From contig JAFYVO010000270.1 of NCBI GenBank assembly GCA_017549085.1, positions 1 to 12,968 on the forward strand: 12,968 nt of DNA, read 5' to 3'. Shown one piece after another: positions 6,241 to 12,246 of this stretch (position 1 is the stretch's first letter; the number at the start of each line of letters is the position of its first letter). The position numbers and the translations under genes were made by a program. Source of the DNA: Thermoguttaceae bacterium (GTDB taxonomy: Bacteria; Planctomycetota; Planctomycetia; Pirellulales; Thermoguttaceae). The notes under the pieces are model-generated. The model ran no database searches, was not told where the DNA came from, and worked only from the letters and a program-made list of their open reading frames with translations.

Positions 6241-8184
6241 TCAGCGAACGACGAAAGGAAGCTTTTCTTTTTGCGCGAATCGCTCCGCCGCCGAATTGGC
6301 TTCGACGATTAACGTTAAGTTGGGAGCGCCAGCGAACGCGCTTTCACCGATTTCGACGACGCTTGCCGGAATCGTCGCCGATGTTAGCGCTTTGCAGTAG
6401 TTGAAAGCGTAACGTCCCACCTTCTTGATGTTAGGAGGTAAGTCAATCGATTTTAAGGACAAACAGCCAGCGAAGGCCCCGTCGGGAATTTCGGTTATTT
6501 GCGAGGCGAGCGAAACCGAGGTTAACGCTTCGCAATTTTCGAAAGCGTTGTAATAGAGTCGGCGCAGCCTCTGCGGTAATTTGAGCGTTTTTAGCGCTCG
6601 ACAACAACCGAAAGCGACGCAACTGATTTCGCGCAATCCTTGCGGAAGTTCGAGAGATTTCAATGAATGACAACCGTGAAACGCTTCCCAGTCGATTTTG
6701 CGAAGGCCGGAGGGCAAGGAAATTGATTTCAGCTTTCGGCATCCGCTAAACGCGTCGGCGCCGATAACGCGAACCGACTCGGGAAGTTCGAACGCCGTCA
6801 GCGATTCGCAACCTTGGAACGTTTCCGCGGCGATCTTCGTGATTCCGGGCGGGAAAGCGAACGACGATAGCGCCGAACAACCGGCAAACGCGGCGGCGCC
6901 GATTCGTTGGAGTCGAGGCGTCGTCGAAATCGACCGCAATCTAAAACAATTCCGGAAAGCGTCGGCGCCAATGCGTTCGACGTTCGGCGGAAGGGCGAGC
7001 GACGTTAAACGGTTGCAGCCGGCGAACGCGCCTTCGGCGAGTCTTGTTAATTTGGGCGGGAGCTGAAGAGACGTTAATTTCCAACAGTCGCTAAAAGCGC
7101 GTTGACCAATGCGTTCGACGCTCGACGGGAGATGAATCGACGTTAATTGAAAACATTGCTCGAACGCTCCCGGCGCGATTTGACGGACGCCGTCGGGAAC
7201 CGCGTATTCGCCGGTTCTTCCTTGCGGGAAACGAACCAACGTTTCGCCGGAGCGGTCGAAAAGAACGCCGTCGATCGCGCGGAAACGAACGCTGTCCGGC
7301 GGCGTTTCGAAAGAAACGAGGGACTGCGCAAGGCTAAAAACGGAGGGGGCGATTTTTTTCAAGTTGCTTGGAAGTTGGACGGAAATCAAAGAATGAGCGT
7401 TTGCCAACGCGCATACATCGAGCCTTTCAAGATGATTGGGAAGCTCGATTCGCGTCGGCAAGTCGGGGTAAAGCGCCGCGAAATCGACGCGCCGAAGCCG
7501 TTTTAAGTTTGGAGGCAACTTCGGCGCCTTCAACGCGGAACAACCGACGAACGGGTTGCCGTCGAGGCGTTCGAGACCGTCGGGAAGCGGCGCCGACGTT
7601 AACGACGCGGCGTTTAAAAAGGCTTCGCGGGCGATCGTTTTCAGGCTCGACGGGAAACGAACCGACGTTAAACGCGAGTTGGCGAACGCTCGACGAGCGA
7701 TTCGACGAACGCCGTCGGGAATCGCGTATTCGCCGGTTTTACCCTCCGGACAACGAATCAGCGTTTGGCCGGAACGGTCGAAAAGAACGCCGTCGACGAC
7801 GCGGAAACGTCGGTTCGACGCGGAAAGTTCGAACGCCGTTAGCGAGGGGATGGCGAATGCGCCCGGGCGGATTTTCGCGAGACGCGACGGCAACGTTAAC
7901 GTTTTTAATTGCGGACAGTCAAAAAACGCCTCGACGGCGATCGAGCGAACCGGCGCGCCCGCGAGGCGTTCCGGAATAACCGCCGAAACCGCTTTTTCGC
8001 CAAAAAAAGCGTCGATGCGAACGCCGCCGTTAGGACGCGCGCTCCAACGAAAATAACGAACGTTGCGCAACCAGTCGCCGACTGAAACGTCGGTCGGGCG
8101 CGTTGGGATAGGAAAATGGGCTTTCGATCGTTTGTAGTAAACGCGCTCTTCCGGCGGCGGTCCGTCGGCTGAAAACGGCGGCAT
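6241..8184 (-). CDS. BspA-like leucine-rich repeat (LRR_5) protein
   Basis: The 647-residue protein is built almost wholly of about 21 LRR_5/BspA-type repeats of 22-24 residues with the pattern L-x-x-L-x-LP-x-x-L-x-x-I-x-x-x-AF-x-x-C, from about residue 75 to 630. Two longer modules interrupt them: residues 127-167 and 301-341 both contain DGVLFDRSG, TGEYA and PDGVR, a known BspA-family insert and here a clear internal duplication. Such proteins are usually surface binding proteins (host matrix, other bacteria), but this N-terminus (MPPFSADGPPPEER) has no signal peptide or hydrophobic segment, and no C-terminal anchor is seen, so location is open. The start is supported by AAGGAA (8196-8191) 6 bases before the ATG and a good promoter. 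Base use is slightly more AT-rich by eye than its neighbours. It converges on pfp and diverges from the MATE gene. Confidence 0.9.
   Translation of the reverse strand: MPPFSADGPPPEERVYYKRSKAHFPIPTRPTDVSVGDWLRNVRYFRWSARPNGGVRIDAFFGEKAVSAVIPERLAGAPVRSIAVEAFFDCPQLKTLTLPSRLAKIRPGAFAIPSLTAFELSASNRRFRVVDGVLFDRSGQTLIRCPEGKTGEYAIPDGVRRIARRAFANSRLTSVRFPSSLKTIAREAFLNAASLTSAPLPDGLERLDGNPFVGCSALKAPKLPPNLKRLRRVDFAALYPDLPTRIELPNHLERLDVCALANAHSLISVQLPSNLKKIAPSVFSLAQSLVSFETPPDSVRFRAIDGVLFDRSGETLVRFPQGRTGEYAVPDGVRQIAPGAFEQCFQLTSIHLPSSVERIGQRAFSDCWKLTSLQLPPKLTRLAEGAFAGCNRLTSLALPPNVERIGADAFRNCFRLRSISTTPRLQRIGAAAFAGCSALSSFAFPPGITKIAAETFQGCESLTAFELPESVRVIGADAFSGCRKLKSISLPSGLRKIDWEAFHGCHSLKSLELPQGLREISCVAFGCCRALKTLKLPQRLRRLYYNAFENCEALTSVSLASQITEIPDGAFAGCLSLKSIDLPPNIKKVGRYAFNYCKALTSATIPASVVEIGESAFAGAPNLTLIVEANSAAERFAQKEKLPFVVR
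7162..7284 (-). repeat. Second copy of the DGVLFDRSG module inside the LRR gene
   Basis: This stretch codes residues 301-341 of the LRR protein and is closely similar in DNA and protein to 7684-7806 (residues 127-167). Shared protein pieces are DGVLFDRSG, TLVR/TLIR, GKTGEYA/GRTGEYA and PDGVR. Both are followed by an ordinary LRR unit, which suggests duplication of a larger block. Confidence 0.75.
7684..7806 (-). repeat. First copy of the DGVLFDRSG module inside the LRR gene
   Basis: Codes residues 127-167; partner of the copy at 7162-7284. The two are 522 bases apart start to start, which is a whole number of codons, so the duplication keeps the frame. Confidence 0.75.
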
Positions 8185-8237
8185 TGCGGATTCCTTGTTT
8201 AAATAAAGAACGATATAAACGATTTTGGATTATCATT

Positions 8238-8266
8238 ATTATAAAGTTGACGGGCGCAAAAGGCAA
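8238..8266 (-). promoter_or_regulatory. Promoter of the LRR gene
   Basis: On the minus strand, TTGCCT (8266-8261), a 17-base spacer and a perfect TATAAT (8243-8238). The start would fall near 8231, leaving a leader of about 46 bases to the ATG at 8184. Confidence 0.6.
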
Positions 8267-8382
8267 GAGCGACGAAAAAACGCGCGTCAATTAGATAAAT
8301 AAGCGGAAAAAGAGCCGACGGCGTCGACGATTTTAAAAAGAAGGAGACGGGAATAGGCGCGACGTAAAGAAAAAACTCCCCC

Positions 8383-8410
8383 TTGGCGTTTGGCGCGAAC
8401 GCGGTATAAT
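8383..8410 (+). promoter_or_regulatory. Promoter of the MATE-SDR pair
   Basis: TTGGCG (8383-8388), a 16-base spacer and a perfect TATAAT (8405-8410). Transcription would start near 8417, about 70 bases before the MATE start codon. Confidence 0.6.
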
Positions 8411-8415
8411 TAATT

Positions 8416-8437
8416 AGCCGTCGTTTTAGAAACGGCT
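8416..8437 (+). promoter_or_regulatory. Hairpin at the 5' end of the MATE transcript
   Basis: AGCCGT (8416-8421) pairs with ACGGCT (8432-8437) around a 10-base loop, beginning almost exactly at the predicted transcription start. It could protect the mRNA 5' end. No ligand-binding RNA motif was recognised. Confidence 0.4.
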
Positions 8438-8473
8438 CTCTCGAACGTCGCGCTTTGTCGGCGACAAACTCTT

Positions 8474-8479
8474 GGAGGA
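8474..8479 (+). promoter_or_regulatory. Ribosome binding site that fixes the MATE start
   Basis: GGAGGA, a near-perfect Shine-Dalgarno sequence, lies 8 bases before the ATG at 8488. It excludes an in-frame upstream start at 8455. Confidence 0.8.
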
Positions 8480-8487
8480 TTCGATTT

Positions 8488-9975
8488 ATGGCGCAAACGC
8501 AAAATCCGGAATTTCTTGAAACGCGTTCCATTGGACGGCTCCTTTTCGAGTTCTCGCTTCCGGCGGTTACCGCCGCGTTTGTGATGGCGACGTACAACCT
8601 CGTCGCTCGCGTCTTCGTCGGGCAGTGTTTCGGCACCGACGGGCTCGCCGCCGTTACCGTCGCGTTTCCGGTGATTCTCATCTTTCTCGCCATCGCGATG
8701 ACGATCGGGACCGGCGCGACGATCATTATTTCGATTAAACTCGGCGAACGGAACAACGACAAAGCCGAAGAGGCGCTCGGGCAGGCGCTTTTTCTTTCCG
8801 TCGCGACTTCAATCCTCTTTGTCGTTTTTGGGATCGCGTTTATGGAGCCGCTATTAAGGCTGTTCGGCGCGACGGAAAACGTTTTGCCGATGGCGAAGTC
8901 CTATTTGGCGGTCTTGATTTGGGGCGTCTTCCCGCAACACATCGCGTACGGCGTCAACAACTTCATTCGCGCGGAAGGAAAACCGAAAATCGCGATGGTT
9001 TCGATGTTCATCGCGGCGATCGTCAACGCGGCGCTCGACTGGTTCTTCCTCTTTTACTTGAAGACCGGAATTTGGGGCGCCGGGCTCGCGAACGTCTTAG
9101 CGTGTTGCGTCAGCGCCGTTTGGCTTTGCTGGCGTTATTTTTCCGGGCGAACGACGCTTCGTTGGCGTTGGAAATATTGCAGTCGTTTTAATTGGAAATT
9201 TACGAAAGAAATCGCGATTCTTGGCGGCGTTCCGTTCGCGACGCAAGCCTGCGCGATGCTTTTGTCGATGGCGCAGAACAATTTGCTCGGCCAATTCGGT
9301 CGGAAATACGGCGAAGCGATGGGATACGCGTTCGACGGCGGCGACGTCGCGGTCGCGGTGATGGGGATCGCGATCGCGATCGCGAACGCCGTCTTGATGC
9401 CGTTTTTAGGACTTGGGCAAGGTTTGCAACCGATCGTCGGATACAACGTCGGCGCGAAACGACCGGACCGCGTCTTGGCGGCGCTCTCCTTGGCGTTGAA
9501 GGCGGTCGTCGTCGCCGGGTTCGCCGCTTGGTTCGTCTTGATTGTTTGGCCGACGCCGTTTGTGAAGCTCTTCCTGAACTCGAACGCCGAGGGATACGCC
9601 GAAAAGTTGGCGCTGGGCGCGAGCGCGATTCGAGCGGTGATGTGCGGTTTGCCGTTCGTCGGCGTCAACATTTTGGCCGGCGGTTATTTCCAAGCGCACG
9701 GTCGCCCGATTTTGGCGCTGATGTTGACGTTGTTGCGGCAGTTGCTCTTTTTGCTTCCTTGCCTTTACTTCCTGCCGCGCCTTTTCGAGGCGTGCGGCGT
9801 CGCCGGTTTGAACGGCTGTTGGTTTTCGTTCCCGGTTTCCGACGCGTTGGCGTTCGCGATCGCGGCGGGCTTTTTGGTCGCCGAATGCCGAGCGAAAAAG
9901 AAGGAAATCGCCGAATTTCGACGCAGTAAAGCGGAGGAAGCGGCGCAAACGGGCGAAGCGGCGACCGGCGCTTGA
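8488..9975 (+). CDS. MATE family multidrug/Na+ (or H+) antiporter, MepA-like
   Basis: The 495-residue protein has about 12 hydrophobic membrane segments in two halves and belongs to the MATE efflux family, closest by eye to the MepA/NorM group that exports cationic drugs or metabolites in exchange for Na+ or H+. Seen motifs: MATYNLVARVFVGQ near residues 33-46 (family pattern with D/N at this place), NNFIRAEGKPK (157-167) and GLGQGLQPIVGYNVGAKR (308-325, MepA-type GxxQxxxPxxGYNxGA). Around residues 269-284 there are roughly a dozen more residues (FGRKYGEAMGYAFDGG) than I recall in the MepA loop before GGD. The C-terminus has a charged, Ala/Glu-rich tail (about 467-495), likely cytoplasmic. The SDR gene starts 32 bases after its stop on the same strand, so the two are probably one operon. 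The substrate cannot be told. Confidence 0.92.
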   Translation: MAQTQNPEFLETRSIGRLLFEFSLPAVTAAFVMATYNLVARVFVGQCFGTDGLAAVTVAFPVILIFLAIAMTIGTGATIIISIKLGERNNDKAEEALGQALFLSVATSILFVVFGIAFMEPLLRLFGATENVLPMAKSYLAVLIWGVFPQHIAYGVNNFIRAEGKPKIAMVSMFIAAIVNAALDWFFLFYLKTGIWGAGLANVLACCVSAVWLCWRYFSGRTTLRWRWKYCSRFNWKFTKEIAILGGVPFATQACAMLLSMAQNNLLGQFGRKYGEAMGYAFDGGDVAVAVMGIAIAIANAVLMPFLGLGQGLQPIVGYNVGAKRPDRVLAALSLALKAVVVAGFAAWFVLIVWPTPFVKLFLNSNAEGYAEKLALGASAIRAVMCGLPFVGVNILAGGYFQAHGRPILALMLTLLRQLLFLLPCLYFLPRLFEACGVAGLNGCWFSFPVSDALAFAIAAGFLVAECRAKKKEIAEFRRSKAEEAAQTGEAATGA

Positions 9976-10007
9976 GCGGATTTAGGCAAGGCGGGGAAAT
10001 AAGGTCG

Positions 10008-10841
10008 ATGAGGCAAACGACGCAAAATAACGGCGACGCGCGAAAATACGTCGTAATTTCCGGCGCTTCCGGCGGGATCGGGCGCGCCGTCGCGGAGTCG
10101 TATCGCGGCGAAAACGTTTCGCTCTTCCTGCAAACGAACCGGAATCGCGCGGCGCTGACCGATTGGGCGCGGTCGAACGGCGGCGATTTCGCTTCGATTG
10201 AAATTTTCGAAGCGAACCTCGCGACCGAAGCGGGCGCGGGCGGCTTCGTCGACGGCGTTCTCGACGCGTTGAAAGAAGCGCAACAAACGGACGTTCCGCG
10301 GCTCGACGCTTTCGTCGCGGCGGCGGGCGTCGACTTGATGACGCCGGAGATGAAGGCGGCGACCTTTGACGAGCGACTGCGACGAACTTGGGCGGTCGAC
10401 GTCGCGGCGACGGTTAAAACGGCGCGAGCGTTCGGCGCGGCGGCTCGGGCGTTTCGGCGAGCGGAGCCGGAAAGCGGCGTTTCTCCGGCGTTGGTTTTGT
10501 TCGGTTGGGACGGCGTCGAGCGCGGTATGGAGGGGGAAACGGCGCAGTTGTACGCGGTTTGCAAGGGCTCCGTCGTTTCGTTCGGGCGGTCGTTGGCGCA
10601 AGAGTTGGCCCCGGAGGTTCGCGTCAACGTCGTTTCGCCCGGTTGGATTCGAACGACTTGGGGCGCGGTCGCGTCGGAGGCGGCGACGAAGCGCGTCGCG
10701 GCGGAGTCGCTGAGCGGACGTTGGGGAACGGCGGAGGAGGTCGCGGCGGTCGTTCGGTTTTTAACGTCGGACGCGGCGGCGTACGTCAACGGGCAAAACG
10801 TTCCGGTAAACGGCGGCTTTTCCTTTCGCCGTCGCGGTTAA
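10008..10841 (+). CDS. Short-chain dehydrogenase/reductase family protein with altered catalytic residues
   Basis: The 277-residue protein has the classical SDR layout: NAD(P)-binding GASGGIG (19-25), AAAG (104-107, in place of NNAG), YAVCK (182-186, the Y-x-x-x-K pair), SPGWIRT (210-216), a C-terminal WGTAEEVAAVVRFL (239-252) and NGQNVPVNGG (261-270) as in FabG. The Ser 13 residues before Tyr in FabG is Gly169 here (context FGWDGVERGM), and the FabG Asn of helix 4 appears as Asp131 (AVDVAA). Thus only Tyr182 and Lys186 of the tetrad remain in their usual form. It may be a reductase of an atypical SDR subgroup or have lost activity. The start at 10008 follows GGGGAAATAAGG; an in-frame TTG at 9972 would overlap the MATE stop. 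Likely co-transcribed with the MATE gene. Substrate unknown. Confidence 0.88.
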   Translation: MRQTTQNNGDARKYVVISGASGGIGRAVAESYRGENVSLFLQTNRNRAALTDWARSNGGDFASIEIFEANLATEAGAGGFVDGVLDALKEAQQTDVPRLDAFVAAAGVDLMTPEMKAATFDERLRRTWAVDVAATVKTARAFGAAARAFRRAEPESGVSPALVLFGWDGVERGMEGETAQLYAVCKGSVVSFGRSLAQELAPEVRVNVVSPGWIRTTWGAVASEAATKRVAAESLSGRWGTAEEVAAVVRFLTSDAAAYVNGQNVPVNGGFSFRRRG

Positions 10842-10931
10842 TAGAGGGGGGAAAAGACGCGTAAAGAACAAGCGTTCCCGGCGTCGAGACAAAAATTTTC
10901 TTCTTTTTTATGCAAAATTGCGCGTTTGCTC

Positions 10932-10959
10932 TTGCGGACTTGAAATTCTCGGGTAAAAT
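10932..10959 (+). promoter_or_regulatory. Candidate promoter for the RpiB-like gene
   Basis: TTGCGG (10932-10937), a 16-base spacer and TAAAAT (10954-10959). Predicted start near 10966. Confidence 0.4.
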
Positions 10960-11193
10960 AAATCCAATTTTAGGCCGACCTGTTCGCGTTGGTTCAGCTA
11001 GTTCGCGCGTCCTTGTTTTTTTCCTTTCCGTTGGGCGACGAGAACGGCGAACGTTTGACGCTAGCGGCGCGCGGATTGTCGCGGACGCGAAAGGCGTTTG
11101 CGCGGCGACGCGTCGAAGATGAGGAAAACGTCGAAAAAAACAATCGGAAAACGGAACGACGAATTTGACGCCGTCGGCGAACGCGCGGCGTCG

Positions 11194-11201
11194 AAAGGGG
11201 A
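11194..11201 (+). promoter_or_regulatory. Ribosome binding site that fixes the RpiB-like start
   Basis: AAAGGGGA lies 7 bases before the ATG at 11209. Family homology also begins at that Met (MRIALGSDHRG), so the in-frame codons upstream to 11098 are leader rather than protein. Confidence 0.65.
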
Positions 11202-11208
11202 AACCAAA

Positions 11209-11838
11209 ATGCGCATTGCTCTCGGAAGCGATCATCGCGGGGCTCAAATCGCTCAAAAAATTGCGGCGGACGTCCTTCTTCGCGAACATTACGCCGGCTT
11301 GGCCGCGGCTCGGCGATACGGCGAACGCCTCGTCGGAGCGCATTTGATCTCCGGCGCTTCCTGCTCCGATTCGTTCGACGAAAACGAGCGCGCTGAAACG
11401 GACGAGGAAATCGCGATTTATTCGCTCGAACGAACGGCGCCCGGTCGCGTCGAGGTTCGCAAACCCGATTTTGAGCTCGAAGACGCCGAAGCGTCGCCGA
11501 AAGCGGTCGATTATCCGGACGTCGCGGCGGCGGTCGCCGAAGCGGTCGCGTCCGGCAAAGCGGACCGAGGGATTCTTATTTGCGGCACCGGGATCGGGAT
11601 GTGCGTCGCGGCGAACAAAATTCGCGGCGTCCGCGCGGCGGTCTGCGGGAACGAAGTCGCGGCCGAGTTCAGCCGCCGACACAACAACGCGAACGTTCTT
11701 TGCCTTTCCGGCGAGTTTTTGAGCGTCGCCGAGACGGAAGCGCTCGTTCGCATTTGGTTGACGACGCCCTTCGACGGCGACCGACACGCCCGCCGCGTCG
11801 ACAAAATTTCGGCGCTCGAACTCGAAACCGGCCTTTAA
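11209..11838 (+). CDS. rpiB: RpiB/LacAB-family sugar-phosphate isomerase with a large internal insertion
   Basis: The 209-residue protein belongs to the RpiB/LacAB family (ribose-5-phosphate isomerase B, allose or galactose-6-phosphate isomerases), acting in the cytoplasm in the pentose phosphate route. Seen: MRIALGSDHRG (1-11) with substrate-binding Asp8 and His9, DYPD (101-104), ICGTGIGM (124-131) with the active-site Cys125 and Thr127, SRRHNNANVLCL (155-166) and DRHARRVDKI (191-200). All key residues are present. The usual protein is about 145-150 residues with DYPD near position 42; here DYPD begins at 101, so about 60 extra residues, acidic and polar, lie between roughly 24 and 98. The frame and codon style stay normal through the insertion. 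It stands alone with its own candidate promoter and a strong terminator. Ribose-5-phosphate is the default substrate; another sugar is possible. Confidence 0.88.
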   Translation: MRIALGSDHRGAQIAQKIAADVLLREHYAGLAAARRYGERLVGAHLISGASCSDSFDENERAETDEEIAIYSLERTAPGRVEVRKPDFELEDAEASPKAVDYPDVAAAVAEAVASGKADRGILICGTGIGMCVAANKIRGVRAAVCGNEVAAEFSRRHNNANVLCLSGEFLSVAETEALVRIWLTTPFDGDRHARRVDKISALELETGL

Positions 11839-11941
11839 AGAGCGCCCCAAGGGAAGCGAAGAGGAGGGGAAGGACAGGCGCGGCGCTCGCGAATGTCGAG
11901 GGAAATCGAACGCCGTATTTTGCCTAAAACCCCTATTGTGA

Positions 11942-11982
11942 AACGCGTCGCCGACGTTTTTTGCGTCGGCGCGTTTTTTTTT
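11942..11982 (+). terminator. Intrinsic terminator of the RpiB-like gene
   Basis: CGCCGACG (11949-11956) and CGTCGGCG (11964-11971) form a perfect 8-base GC-rich stem with a 7-base loop, then CG and nine T residues (11974-11982). Flanking AACG (11942-11945) can pair with CGTT after a 3-base bulge. This is the clearest terminator in the window, about 100 bases after the stop codon. Confidence 0.85.
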
Positions 11983-12044
11983 CTTGTTTTTTCACTTCTT
12001 TTTTAAAAAAGTTTGAAATTTTTCCTTAAATTTCGCTTAATTTA

Positions 12045-12072
12045 TTGCCGTTGAGTTTCTTTTTTATACAAT
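12045..12072 (+). promoter_or_regulatory. Promoter of the Bax inhibitor-1-like gene
   Basis: TTGCCG (12045-12050), a 16-base spacer and TACAAT (12067-12072), inside an AT-rich block right after the terminator. Start predicted near 12079, leader about 165 bases. Confidence 0.5.
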
Positions 12073-12079
12073 AAATGTA

Positions 12080-12103
12080 ATGACTAAAATAAAGAAGGGC
12101 TAA
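12080..12103 (+). other. Possible leaderless seven-codon frame in the BI-1 leader
   Basis: ATG at the predicted transcription start opens a frame reading MTKIKKG then TAA. There is no ribosome site, so it would have to be translated leaderless. A hairpin follows 3 bases later. It may be chance. Confidence 0.2.
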
Positions 12104-12106
12104 GCG

Positions 12107-12124
12107 CGTTCGTTTGAGCGAACG
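12107..12124 (+). promoter_or_regulatory. Hairpin in the BI-1 leader
   Basis: CGTTCG (12107-12112) and CGAACG (12119-12124) form a perfect 6-base stem with a 6-base loop TTTGAG. A second one, CGTCGC (12205-12210) with GCGACG (12216-12221), lies about 15 bases before the ribosome site. Neither has a T run. Both may shape translation of the gene. Confidence 0.4.
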
Positions 12125-12246
12125 TCGACCCAATCGCGAACTTTGCGAAAATTACGCGGTTAAAACAACTTGGGTAATTTGAGTAGGATAGCGAAAAAAG
12201 CAGTCGTCGCAACACGCGACGCGATAACAAAAAAAAGGATGCAAAA

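Larger units (their letters stand above)
8185..8487. other. Divergent promoter region between LRR and MATE genes
   Basis: 303 bases without a gene. It holds a good promoter for each side: 8238-8266 on the minus strand and 8383-8410 on the plus strand, 116 bases apart, so the two do not overlap. A hairpin marks the 5' end of the MATE transcript. Confidence 0.6.
10842..11208. other. Intergenic region before the RpiB-like gene
   Basis: 367 bases without a convincing gene. A T-rich stretch at 10893-10910 has no clear hairpin before it. A candidate promoter lies at 10932-10959 and would leave a leader of about 240 bases. The open frames here (10910-11122, and the upstream extension of the isomerase frame from 11098) give Arg/Ser-rich peptides with no ribosome site. 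I recognised no riboswitch. Confidence 0.5.
11839..12246. other. Intergenic region with terminator, promoter and mRNA leader
   Basis: 408 bases. The first 100 are purine-rich 3' flank of the isomerase gene, then the intrinsic terminator (11942-11982), a strongly AT-rich block (11983-12080) containing the BI-1 promoter, and a leader of about 165 bases with two hairpins and a possible seven-codon frame. No full gene is seen. Confidence 0.65.

Noticed and set aside
6241..8184. The LRR repeats as a CRISPR-like or tandem DNA array
   Set aside because: The periodicity is about 66-72 bases with degenerate copies that keep a reading frame, which is explained by protein repeats.
10910..11122. Small plus-strand frame before the RpiB-like gene
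   Set aside because: It overlaps the candidate promoter, has no ribosome site and gives an unrecognisable Arg-rich peptide.
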